DNA of 64,000 bases. Origin: Paramecium octaurelia. Its lineage: Eukaryota > Ciliophora > Oligohymenophorea > Peniculida > Parameciidae. A program made the position numbers and the translations under genes. The notes under the pieces are model-generated. The model was given only the letters and a program-made list of their open reading frames with translations, did no database searches and was not told where the DNA came from. Shown piece by piece: positions 24,717-37,300 of the stretch. How positions within the stretch are numbered: position 1 is the stretch's first letter; each line of letters begins with the position of its first letter. Where the stretch lies: positions 372,001-436,000 of the forward strand of contig CAJJDP010000034.1 in the NCBI GenBank assembly GCA_905182995.1, given 5' to 3'.

Positions 24717-26131
24717 ATGTCAGAAAAGAGAGATAATTTATGTTCTCTTACATGCACATGCATGATCACCGTCTGCTATTTGGGAGCCATAGGATTATGC
24801 AGAACAGTGCTCTTCTCAAACATTCTCAAGATAGATGACAAAGTAATAAACTCAGTTTCATTGGGCATATTTAGCCTCATCTTTTTGATTGGCCCCTTAT
24901 CATTGCCATTCTTCTAGAGGATGATTCTAAAATTCACCTACAAGTATCGAATAATATTTGATTCAGAGCAGTATTTTTTATGACCAGTGTAGCTAATATC
25001 TTTAGTATGACCTTGTACATTATTGTGATTGAACAGTAGCCTAAAGATGCGTACTTAATTACGACCATCTTGATATTCGAGGCCTTGTCAGCCCCCTTTA
25101 TGGCTATCTTCTATTGTGCATTCAATTACTATATTCGTAGCATGTCCAATAAGAACAATGTTAGCATTTATTTTGGAGTAGCCTACTCATTATTCTGCAT
25201 GCAAAACTTTGTAGGCGATATTTATGTCATATTCGAAGGCAAGATGTACGATTACAATGAATACTTTTATTATCCAATGCTGGGAGTATCCTTAGTCATA
25301 ACATTCCTATATTGGCTCATCAAGGAACCAGACTCATTGTCTAAATCAGTGACTAAACAAAGTATTGATTTATAGTAGAAATTGAATGAACATTTATATG
25401 GTTCATTGATGGACGATGAAAATTAAAAAAATGATGCAAATAATAACGAATATATGGCTCAATTAAAACTAATTTGGAAAATACCAATGTAGTACCCTTA
25501 ATTTGTGTATTTGATCCCTACCATAATTTCCATTGGAATATTCACTGCCTTTAGTGTTGTGTACTCTTAGGATATGATAGAACCCAACTATACGAATGTC
25601 TCCTATTTAAAACCTGCCATAATTACTAATCTCAGCATTCATGGGGTTGGCTAATTCTTGGGAGGAATCCTGATTGGATTTCTATCATATTCCTATGGGT
25701 ACTTGAATTTGTTGATAGTATTGCAGTTGTTTGGAGCAGCCACTTTTTTATTATCTGTAAATTGATTGTATTAATTAAGGATTGTTGGTGAAGCAGATGA
25801 GATAAACAACAATAAGAATAGTTTGGTTTACACCTTCAATTTTATGTCAGGATTACTAATCTCGGCGGTCCAAGTCCTGACCTTCTCTTATTGTGGATCT
25901 GAGTATGTCGAAAACAAGAATGTCCTCCAATTATGCAACTGGATTTACTGTTGGAGTTTCTACTTCTTCACGGTTGTGATGAGTATACCCAATATTCCAG
26001 GGACTGCCAATCAATACTTGATTATTAGTGTGAATGTGTTTGGATCTTTCATACTTGCCTATTGTGTGTTGAATTTCATATGCTTATGGTTTCACAAAAG
26101 GAAGTACTTATAATTGCGAGAAAATGAGTGA
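24717..26131 (+). CDS. Multi-pass transporter-like membrane protein (MFS-like)
   Basis: About 448 residues with roughly ten to twelve hydrophobic helices in two halves around a charged loop (near 25380-25450), the layout of major-facilitator transporters. The N-terminus is short and cytosolic (MSEKRDNLCSL). Intron 24944-24966 is clear. Near 25718-25779 the frame only closes if two introns are accepted, 25718-25739 (22 nt) and 25757-25779 (23 nt). Accepting only the second preserves a nicer helix (LLIVLQLFGAA) but leaves a one-base mismatch, so either the 22-nt intron is real or the T6 run at 25744-25749 has an error. Substrate is unknown. Confidence 0.65.
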
Positions 26132-26181
26132 TTAAATATGGTATATATATTAAATATATTTTAATAAATAATTATAATTAA

Positions 26182-27208
26182 ATGTACAAGTACAACTTCG
26201 AACAAAACTCTTAACATCGAATAGAAATCTTGGAATTGAGTGATGAGAAGTGCAAATTCAGTTTTGAAGGCGATTTGTCCATTGCAAATGCCATCCGAAG
26301 AGTTATGATTGCAGAAGTCCCTGTAAATTTTTGGACTAAAATATTAGGTCATGGCTATTCATTTTGTTGATATTATTGAAAATACTAGTCCACTATCAGA
26401 TGAATTCCTTGCCTAAAGACTTGGTTTGATACCTCTAGTTTCATATGCTGCTGATAGCAAAATGTATGATTGGGAAGCCGATGCAGATTCCATAGATGAT
26501 CAAAAAACTAAAGTTGTCTTTACATTGAGATAAAAAAATCTGAATGATGCTCCCTTAGAAATCACTAGTCAGCATCTTGAACCTGAATTTGGATAAGTGG
26601 GTGAAATGGCTATTAGACCTGTCAGAATGTTTTCACCAATCAATGGAAAAGAAGTTGGCATCCCCATTACAAGATTAGGAAAGAATCAATCTGTTCATGT
26701 GCGCTGTCATGCACTCAAAGGTTTTGGCAAAATGCATGCTAAATGGACTCCTATCAACATTGCAACATTCAGACATGAAGCGGGTATATTTAAAAATTAA
26801 ATACATCTAGAACTCAACATTGATCATGCCTAAGCATAATAATTGTCACTATTTGAAAAACAGTCAATCAGAGATTCTTGTCCCATGAATGTCTTTGCTA
26901 TGGATGCTAATGAAGACCTTATTGTCAACGCCATTGAAAAATGTGTGTTCTGTGAAGAATGTATCCGTTGTGTAATTACATACAATAATTAAATAGGCTG
27001 AATCCATGAAGAAACCCAGATTGATTAAAATGCAACATAAAAAAAATAAATATATTTTCACTGTTGAGAGTGCTGGCTAATTGAAAGCTGCTGATATCGT
27101 TTAAAAAGTAAATATCTAATCATTATGTAGGCATTGATTGTTTTGAGGAAGAAGGTTGATGAAATATCTTAAGATCTGAGTTTTGCCTAATAATAATAAC
27201 AGATTTGA
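26182..27208 (+). CDS. RPB3: RNA polymerase II alpha-like subunit RPB3 (AC40 alternative)
   Basis: 308 residues after removal of four introns (26324-26348, 26783-26809, 26972-26996, 27108-27130; boundaries read by eye). The alpha-subunit dimerisation motifs are plain: SIANAIRRVMIAEVP, LSDEFLAQRLGLIPL, then KGFGKMHAKWTP and FTVESAGQL. These match RPB3 more closely than AC40. RPB3 pairs with RPB11 to seed polymerase II assembly. Two oddities: the zinc cysteines found early in yeast and human RPB3 are absent, and a later insert carries CPMNVF plus KCVFCEECIRC, a layout like the iron-sulphur domain of archaeal subunit D. Confidence 0.87.
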
Positions 27209-27298
27209 AAATTAATTTTATTATTGTCTAGTATATATATTACATAAAATTTAAATTAGTCTATAATCACTTACTAATAAATTTTACATCAAATAAAT

Positions 27299-27717
27299 AT
27301 GCTTTCTTATGTCTCCTTGAATTCCAAAGACAGTTTGGAAGAATTTCTTCAATTATATTAATGCAAAGATTCAGAGAAAAAAAATGTATTGAAAAAAGAG
27401 CGAGAAATAGTACAATATTTGAAAGGCCTGGGTCTTTAAATGAAAACAGACCCCCTCTTAAAACTGCAAAGATTTGCCAAGTAAAATATTCCTATTAAAT
27501 TAGTTTTACAATCTAAAATGATAATTCACCTGATTCTAATGAAGAAATCATCCTCGAGAGAAAGCAACAAGTTATCGAAAACAAAGAATTCAATCTTTCC
27601 AACAACCCCTTTCTCAATAGAGAGAGTCGATAAATAAAACGCTCTTTCTCCTTCGAAAATAACGATCGAATTTTAAATGACCAAAGTGATAATGTTGAAT
27701 TACATCAGTTTGACTGA
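27299..27717 (+). CDS. Small hydrophilic protein, unknown
   Basis: Two exons joined over a 23-nt intron (GTAAAAT..TTAG, 27480-27502) encode 131 residues. The protein is charged, helical and soluble (DSLEEFLQLYQCK, ILERKQQVIEN), with a Ser/Asn-rich end. No domain is recognised. The start lies 90 bp after the RPB3 stop. Confidence 0.55.
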
Positions 27718-29409
27718 TTAGCCTTTAATTATAAATATTATATATAAATATATATATTTGTTTATGTCATCCATATACAATTCAGAAAATTCTTAGACCG
27801 TTCAAATCTTCACACTTTTTTAAATTTTCTGGATGAATATTTGTTATAAGATTAATTAGCAAATAATAATTAAAGTTTATTATTTAATTAAAATACTCAT
27901 TTATTGCAAATAGTTTATTTTTAATTCTTAATGAATGAATTCTTGATCGTATATCCAATTACATCAGTTAATTAACAGTTTCATAAAGGATGTTCTAGAT
28001 ATCTTTAAGATCAAAAATTATTCAAACCCAATATATGCTTTCTATAAAATTATGAAATTAATTTTATTATATATACATCATGATTTTTATGATTGAATGC
28101 TAAATACAAAAGGGAGAAAACTTTTTGGCTATTTGTATAGATTCTTTTTGTGGTACCAAATACTGAGTGTTGTCCTATCTGCAACAAGGAGTTACACAAT
28201 GTACTTGATCAGTAGTGACTCTGACTTCCATGCAACAATTTATTTCTGATCAAAAAAACATGTAAAGGTAAAAAGCTGAATTCACAGCTGTGAAATACCA
28301 ATTGATAGCAAACTGACTTCAATTATCAGAGCTCATAGAAATGGTTGATATCAAAATTAAAAAATTAAACCAAAATTAGCTTAATAATCGTTAATCAATT
28401 GATGAGTCCTGATTTATTAGATATATTGTCGACTTCAAATATATTAGTTATTTGTAGTCAAGTCAACTTTTTAATTTTAAATTTAATCATTCTTTTTCTA
28501 AATATCTTAATTTTAATTGAATATTGATGCTTTCGAAACTTAATCTTACAAAATTGTATTTTTGAGCAATAGTCTGACGTGTAACACGTATTAAAAAATC
28601 AGATATGAAATATTTAGTTACAAAATAAACATTTTAATTCAGTTAGAGTAATTTTGAAAGGCCTTGAAATAGTCATCAATTCTTTAGAATGTGGTAATCA
28701 ACCAAATGTTCTATCGAAAGATTAAGATGTGTACAAATTGTAGAGGCTTTTCCAAAAAAAAATTGAACTTCCTTAGATTAATTTAACTTATATAATCTCT
28801 ACAAACCACATCAATTCTTACTCCTTTTCATGTTTCTCAAAAAATTAATCAAAATTATATCAAAGAGATAGGAAGTAAGGTAAGGAATCTTGATGACTTC
28901 CATTTGAGAGAAGATTCTTCCTCTTAAGTCCAGGATCTTAGCTATGTAGTTGCTCAATTATCATTTGACAGGTGGCAGCTCATCTTCAGAAAAGTCTTTG
29001 ATACTTTTATTATATTTTTTAATATTTTTATAATAAATTTCTTTAACCATGACGTAAGTATTTGATCCAGCTAATTCAGGCAATTATAATTTCTTATTTC
29101 AGTTTGATTTTCAATATGAAAAAGTGCCTTATGCCCTAGATGCCTGTGAAATCAATTTTATTTCTTGAACCATATATTAAATAAATTTAGAATATACATA
29201 GTAAAAATCAGAGATATTTAATGGGAATATCGGAGAAAAAGAAAAACCAATAGTTCTTTTTTGGCAACTTGAATTTCATAGATTTAGCGAACTCTTTAAT
29301 TATTAATATAAAAATGCATATTCCTTCTTGGCAACTTATAAAAATACTTGTAATTTGGTAATTTAAATGTATGAAACTTATATAATTTTATAATTTTTAA
29401 TAATTGTAT
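27718..29409. other. Long gene-poor stretch with short coding-like fragments
   Basis: No gene can be followed end to end. Short coding-like pieces appear: a 50-codon frame from ATG 28097 with a hydrophobic stretch, a CCPICNKE cysteine pair near 28170, a 119-codon frame 28706-29065 (MCTNCRGF..), and a 39-codon frame 29049-29168 (QFDFQYEKVPYAL). On the minus strand 28,850-29,000 is also open. They lie in different frames and share no gene structure, so a decayed gene or chance open frames (only TGA stops) are both possible. Confidence 0.4.
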
Positions 29410-31035
29410 TCATCTCTTATTTGTACCGTTACCAGCAACAATTAAAATCATGATAAGCATCCCAATTATAATTATCCAACAATTAATTCCAATTTTAGAT
29501 ACTAAATCTTCTTAAGAATTAGCATTTTATGAAGAAATATTCTTAAAATTCATATCCTACTTTTCAAAATTTTTTTAAATCATTGATTCAAAATTTTGTT
29601 AAATATTTGATTTTAAATTAGAAATTTATTCTGACATACTATTATATTAATTTTGATTTTTTGTATTTTATGACTCTGATTAAACGAAAATTAGGGTTTT
29701 CAAATTAGAAATTTCTTTTTCCTGTTTTTTAAATGAATCATTCAGAGCGTCTAATTACAATTTAATTTCGGAAATATTAAGCTTATTAGATTAAATTATT
29801 GATTCTTTTTCTTAAACTTCTAGTTATAATAATTAATGATCATTTTCTAAATTAATGATGTATTGATTGAATATTTTTGAATTGAAATCTAATTCAGTAA
29901 ATAATTTTAGTTCATCAATGGCTGAGCTCGAAATAATCTTAGATAATTTAAGTTCATAGTTGTGATAAAGCGAATCATAATCAAAAGAAATTTATTTTTT
30001 ATTTCTTGTAAGTAGGTTCTAATCAAGATGGCCAAAAATATAGTTAGGAATTTCAGGATTTAAAAAGCAACTTAATTATTGTTATTCTAAGAGTACTAGT
30101 TATTCTTTTTATTATTCATTATTCTGATACTAATTTTATTAACTTTCATTAATTTTTTATAAATTCAAATCAATTGATTTTTTAATATCTTAGTGATATT
30201 TCTTCTTTAATTATTCAATCAGATCCTTTTTTTCTGTTTATTCTTTCATTACTATGGCAATAGTCTTAATATAATCTTCTTATTAATGTTCTTTGTGAAC
30301 TTATGGAAAACAAAGCGAGCATTATAATTATAATGGATTTTTCTATAAACATAGCGGATGAGTACATAATACTTCCTTTTAACTTAAATGTTTTTCACAC
30401 AATTCAAATTAATAGTTATTTAGATTATCCAATTCTATTTAGTAATTCATTTTAGCAAAACTTAGAAAATAATCTCTTTAAATAAAATTTCTTTAATTTA
30501 TCAATACATCACTCTTCATTTCAAATTAATTTAACTAATATTTTAGTTATCTCGTCGATAGATCCCTAATATCTTACATTTCATCCTATATTTCTTGTTA
30601 ATTGAACTTATAAAAATAAATATAGGTATCTAATGAAGGATTTTTTATTAGATTATCAGCCTTTTGTATATTTTGAGTTAAAACTTAGCTGGAATTTTCA
30701 GTTATATCATTGAACATTTTTTTTTGATTGTTTTACCAATTAGTAAGAGAAAGCAAAACATCTGATAATTATTTTTCTATCTATACATGTAATTCTGAGT
30801 TCTTTTCAATTTATTGAAGCATATATTCTTTAAAGCTTACATAATTTGCCAGAGCTGTTTTCTCAAGTACTGACAAGGTTATTATTTGATGCTATTCAGA
30901 TTGTTTTTCTCTATGATTAATTTGGAAGCAGCAACTACAAGACAACTTATTATCTGTCTATTTAAGACACGTAGGATGGGCACAAATATACTTTTCTTCT
31001 TCTTACTCATGAAGAGAGCATAAAGATTTAATCAT
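29410..31035 (-). CDS. B-box-like zinc / coiled-coil protein with C-terminal TM
   Basis: One intronless frame of 541 residues from ATG 31033-31035 to TGA 29410-29412. It aligns along most of its length with the gene at 3108-4508: CSLHEQEEEKYICAHPTC, then CSCCF, later CEKHL and CTHPLC with CSLCFPQVH, then FLNPEIPNYIFGHLD. Its C-terminus is longer, with more coiled coil and a clear hydrophobic helix (CWIIIIGMLIMILIVAG) followed by a short basic tail, so it is probably tail-anchored. The two paralogues lie about 25 kb apart in opposite orientation. Function unknown. Confidence 0.8.
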
Positions 31036-31352
31036 TTTTTCAATAAATTTATGATAGAAATACTAACTAATTCAATACGATTTTAATTGGCAATAGAATT
31101 GTTAGCCCAAAAATTTTCAAATTATTCAAATTTCTTGACAATAATAAGAACAATACTTATTATTTAACATAATTTCTTAGTTTAATAGTGTCCTGCATAA
31201 TTAATAAATTATAAAGAATATGTAATGTTATAAATATTATAATTTTCAAGAGTAGTATTCATCTGGTGCTTAGAAAAGTATTGCAAAGTTGGTAAAGTTG
31301 ATTGTTATTAGGTTTTGATTGTATATAATTATATATTAATAATTAATAAAAA
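31036..31352. other. Intergenic, AT-rich, between divergent genes
   Basis: It contains the 5' flanks of the minus-strand B-box-like gene and of the EML gene. No motif is recognised. Confidence 0.5.
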
Positions 31353-34300
31353 ATGGGATAGTTTTTAGGGCATTTACAAAATGCATAACCTCCCTAATCA
31401 AATCCATTACTTAATAATTCAATATCAAAATTACGTGAGTATCATGGGTCTTTTCAATCTGTTTGCGATACATTTAGTATAGATTTGACAGAGTTCGAAT
31501 AGATATTCGGGAGCAATGAGACGATGTTTTAAATATGGGATACAGATAATAATGGGTATTATAGTTATGAATATGTGTAGATTGATCAATGCATTGGAAT
31601 TGTTTTCAGGTTTGATCATATTTGCAGAGAGTAATTTCGAGGAAAAGGCGCGATTTTTATTTGATCTATTTGATTTCAATGAATTGAATTCTTTGAGTTT
31701 AGTAAGAATTATGTGATAAATCAAGATTGATTTGGATTTTATGTTGTTGTCATGTGCAAATGCAACCTTCAAAATAATGCAGATAAATAATGAGGTAAAT
31801 GAAGAAGAAATCTCGGATTTCTTAAGTAATTTTTTTTCGGACAATCAAAGAGTAAACATAAGTTAGTTTTTGAAATGGTGTGTGAAGACAGACGAAATTA
31901 GACAATTCCTCTAATTAATCAAGAAGGAAGCTCCAGAATTAAAAGTTACAGCCTAGACAGAGTAAATGAGCCAGAAGATAGATGTCCTAAGATAAGTATT
32001 CAGCAAGGAGTTTGGTAAAAAACTCTTATTGCCAGATTCCAAGCGTCCTTACTTTGATCAGAGAGGTCTTGGGTATAAATGAGTAAGTATTCTTAGGTCA
32101 ATTTTATCATCGAAGGCATACCATTCAAAGATCTAATGGATAAGCAGTTTGGCAAAGAAGGTGTATGCTCCTTAACCCCAAGTGTTTTAGAAAGATGTCT
32201 ATGCTAAAATGAATTGGGTTTATGGATTCAGAGGCAAGGATGTGAAGAGGCCATTGCTCTATATAAAGATGTAGTCCAACACTGATACGGCATTAAATGA
32301 GAAGATGATATTCTTTACAGCCTGTATAATAATTGTGTATTACCCAAAAATAAATGAGCAACGCCATTATTTAGAACACGAGAGTGAAGTGATAAGTGTG
32401 GCAGTTGCCAATAATCTGAGTCTGATGGCCAGTGGAGAGTATGCTGAATAACCAGCTATTCACATTTGGGATAACAATACACTGCATAACATTGGAGTGA
32501 TAAAGGGTGTTCATCAGAAGGGTGTTCATTTATTGACCTTCTTTGGAAATGATGAGTTGTTAGCATCATGTGGAATAAGAATGGCTTCTCCCATTTTGAT
32601 TTATAATATTAAGGATTTCACATTGGTGCTGTCGACATAGGTGAATGAATTTGCAGTGGATTTACTGACCATAAAGAATTTTATTGGATCATTTGGAGGT
32701 GCTCAACATAGATAGCAATAAATAAATCAACAGAATTAATTGAATCCATTCAAGAAGTATGAGAACTCTTTTGTGGTGTGCACAATTTACCAGATTATTC
32801 AGTTTCAATATTATGATGGACATTTTTTGACTAAAGAAATTCAGTTGGAGGAGTATAATTTGACATCACCATTAACTTGTGCAACTGCATTAAGAATATA
32901 TTCGAGAGATCCCTATTTAAAAGCTTATTAAGCTGAGGAAGGAGAAGCCATAGTGATAATATCAGGACATTAGAATGGAGCTGTGATTTTGTGGGAGAAC
33001 TTCGAGAGGATGGACTTGATGACCACTTATAAGGATCAGATAGTGTGCATAACCAGTTATCAATTTGGTATAATAATTGGTACAGATGCCAGTACTATCC
33101 ATTTGTGGGATTTCAAATTCAAGAATAATATAAAGAATATAGATTTGACAGCATTCAGTTTTAAATTGTTTAGTTATGTTATAAGCGACATAGTGGTAGC
33201 AGGTGATAAATTATTGGTGGCTTCAACAGAAGGAGATGTGGTGGAGATCTTTTTACAACAGAAACAGGAACACTCGAGCAATTCATTTGTGAATAAATTA
33301 AGAGCAAATAGAATCAATTACATCATTTAATTGAGTGGAACATTGTAGGCATTGTGTATATTGGAGAGACCAGACAGTGATGACAAATTGGTATTTTGTG
33401 CAGGATCATAATCAACAGTATATGGATTCTCATTGGAGACTCATGAGATTGTGGATGTGTGGACTATTGGAGATTAGATATCATCGATGGATTGTATCAA
33501 TTTTGAAGATGGAGGAGCAGTATTCGCATTAGGAACAGTGTCAGGTAAAGTGTATTTGAGATTGGATTGGGAAGAATCACCTAGGTGGTATGATTGTAAA
33601 CATCAAGTGAATGATTTGAAGTTTTCATCAGATACTTCTTGTTTGGTCTGTGCAGTTTAGGATGCATTTGTCTATGTGTTCTTTTTGAATAACACTTCAT
33701 ATTTTTAGACAGCACCAAAGAAGATTCATTTTGAAGGGGAGTTTCCAATTTGTTTGGACTTCGTGGATGACTGCAAAGCATTTATTGTTGGAACCACAAT
33801 GAAGAATCAATACAAGATCGAATTGCCTGATTTGAAATCCAAAAATTTGTTGTAGGAAAATGAGAAATTGAATTCAACTACTTGGGTAATCCGATATCCT
33901 CTGAGTTCAAGTAGTAATCAGAATTCAAAGAAGGAACAGTATTTGCCACTCTTGATTGGAGGTGATGTGAAGATATTCTTGGCTGCAGGTGAGGGCGGAT
34001 ATGTATACTTTTGGAGAGATCGAGAATAATTGGAAACTAATTGTGGTGGATTCTTGAGAGGACATGCTAGCAATGTGAGTAGATTGCAAATGACCAAATC
34101 GTAAGATGTCTTTTACACTGTTGGAACCAATGATAACACATTGATTGAATGGAAGATTGATTTTATCAATGATTTGGCTGATTTCTCTAAGCCATTCTAG
34201 TAGGATGATAAATTACAAATCAACAAACCTGGACTCAACAATTTCTCCATGGCGTCCAATAAATAGGATTTCAATTAAACCATTGATGAAATCTTCAAAA

Positions 34301-37300
34301 GAGAAAAGGATTATTGCTTTTTCCTAAACAATATTTCTGACAAATTCAGAGACAATTTTGTTCAATTCAGAGCAACCAATCAAAAGATGTTAAATGGATT
34401 ACTCCAAGAACTGATTCCACCATTCGATAAAAAACAACATGTCATGAAACGAGCACCTCCATTGTCTTTGACTCTTGATTACATCTATGGATTCTTGGCA
34501 TACGATAAAAGGAGAACTCTCTTCTATGTTCACTTCTACAATAAATAAGAAAAGAAGAGGAGAGGAGGACAACAACAATCAGACTTGAAATCAGAATAAA
34601 GAAAGCGAATGGAGCAAATGAATTAGTAAAGCATTATGTTACCTGTCTAATTCCAGAAGGAAATGTTACTTGCCAAATAAGCCTTATTGCCTTACGATGA
34701 TTCTCATAACGATTGCTAAAGACACTTCGTCTACATCACTTCTAGAATAGCAGTTGTCTATAATCCATTGAACAATCAACAGAAATTCTATGAGGGACAC
34801 AGATTCAAAATCACCTGTCTAGCCATTCACCCATTAAAGTGTTTTGTGGCCACAGGTGAAAGTGCTCCGAGACCTTGCATCCATGTTTGGAATGTGTTCA
34901 ACACCGAACCAGTCAAAATCATCAGAACGAATCATAAGAATGGCATCTACGACTTAGTGTTCTCCAGAGATTCACTATTTATAGTCAGTATAGGCATAGA
35001 CGAAACCTACTCAGTATAAGTGACCTCTTGGAAGAATGAGACCATTATAGCATTTAGAAATTCAGGGACGTTCCCAATCTGCTGTGTTATGTTCAACCCA
35101 TACAATCGATATGAGTTTGCTACTTGCGGATACTAGAACATCACCATCTGGTCATTGCAAGGGAGGAACCTGATTAGAAGTCAAGTGATTTTATCAGACG
35201 AAGTCAAGTATTCTAATGGTTGTTTCATCACTTGTTTAAGTTACATCTCCTATCTCTTAAGTGATAAAGTAGAGAGTGACATCATTGTGGGCAATAACTT
35301 TGGAGATTTGGCATTGGTTTCCTGTGGCAAATACATAGTCGTAAAAGAGAGGTATCTACTATATTCATATTTATTTAGAGCACATCAAAAGATGATCAAT
35401 TGTTTGAAGATATCCTAAATATTGGGAGACAAGGTTGTTATCATAACTTGTGGAGAAGACGAGTACATCAAAATATGGGATACCAAATTTAATTTGATTA
35501 ATGAGTTCAACATCCGCAAGACTGGATTCTTTTAGGACGGTACTCCTGCAATTAGGGTATGACATCTATATATTCCTATATAGAATTTATCGGCACAATC
35601 AATAGATATCTTTTCATGTAAAGTGCCCAAGAGATAACTTAATGAGGAGGAAGTGGAAGAATCCCACAATTTATCTGTGATGTTGGTTGGAACTAGAAAT
35701 GGTGACATCTTGGAAGCAGCGTTTTAGGTTGAATCTTAAGGCTTAAAGTTACAACAAATTAGAAAATAAGAAAGCCGTTCTGATGATGAACAGAGCAACT
35801 CCAATGATTCAAGTATATCTGAACAGTAGTAAAGACAACATTATACAACAACAGAAACTTTGAAATTCAACTATTCCATATACATGAGATCACATCAGTC
35901 ATAAATATTTGATAGTAAATAACAAATAGATTTCTTTAATAAAAAGATGTTCATCACTCTCCATCCCACCTAACCTATTATGGTCTCTATGGGAGAAGAT
36001 CAGAAATTAATACTCTGGGATACTGAGAATAATTCACTGTTGTTAGTCAAGAACATGGGTATGACTCCGACAGCTATCCGATTATCACCAGATGGAGATC
36101 TGCTAGTCATTGGATTCCAAAACTCAATGGTTGTGATTATGGACTCCAAAATTCAAAAGAACACGATGGGGAAAGTGAGTGAACGTTACTTATTGCCTTC
36201 CTTGGACATCATCATGAATATCAAGGATAAGGATAACAAGACACCTGTTTTGAATATAGAATTTTCACATAAGGGGGACATGCTTGCCATCTCATATGAT
36301 AATGCTCGTAGTTAGAAGGCTGTCTTTGATTCTAAGTTGGAAAAGGAGGGTTCTTTCATTTCCGTGTGGGTTAATAGAGGTTCTCATCGTACGTCCAAGT
36401 ATAGAGCAACAGATAAGAACCTATATTTGAAATACACTGATATTCGTTGTCCTTCACTTTATGAGTCTTATTAGACTGACAATGACACGTATGGAGTGGC
36501 TGCATACTTCATGACATTCAGTTAAGATGGCAATTATCTGTTAATTTATTATCAATTAATAAACAACCAGCAAACAAGAATCAACAATGATCCTCAGGGA
36601 GTCTATATCATATGGGATCTGAATTCAAACACCTCAGTCAAAAATTGGGAGACCATCAAGAACATATAGTGGAAGAAGTTGAATTTCCCTAATAGTTTGC
36701 ATTCTTAATATCAGTTCTATGATTCTTTGATAGGCAATCCAAAGTAGAAGTAAGAACAGGAGACCAATTTGGCAAATGAAATACTCAAGACTCCAGTGAT
36801 GTCAGTGATGGTTGATATATCTCCATTTTTAATATGTGGAAGTACCAATGGAGATTTGCATTTGGTCAAATCCTCTTGTCTCTACTACGATAAAGATTTT
36901 ATCACCGAAATCAGTAAAAAATAGAAGTGTTTGGCCAAGTCATATTCTGCTCATGTTTCATTTGTGAATCAGATAGAGACTCATCAGAATGCTCAATATC
37001 TGTATACAACAGGTATATTGGATGAATGCATTATGAAATGGAAATTAACAGAAGAACAATAGAATTGGGACTTGGATTATTTGATTTACGATAAGAAACA
37101 GGCAGATCTGTTTTAGGAAGTGTAAGAGAAGGAGAAGTTCAAAAGTTTGTTCTCCGAGTTATTACCCTTACGTTAGGGGATATCGGATAAAGTGAAGAAT
37201 GTGGATGACACCAAACAGCCTGAAGTGGAACTCAAATTGGAAAGTATAATTGGAAGAAGAGCATTCACAAGGAGGAACAACTTGTTTTATGATTATGATG

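Noticed and set aside
29066..29536. Extension of the 28706 plus-strand frame through a 26-nt intron into a long open frame
   Set aside because: The extension overlaps the well-supported minus-strand gene at 29410-31035 and has no domain sense; long frames are cheap when only TGA stops.
31431..31844. 137-codon minus-strand frame
   Set aside because: Antisense to the EF-hand-like exons of the EML gene, which splice cleanly and match family motifs.
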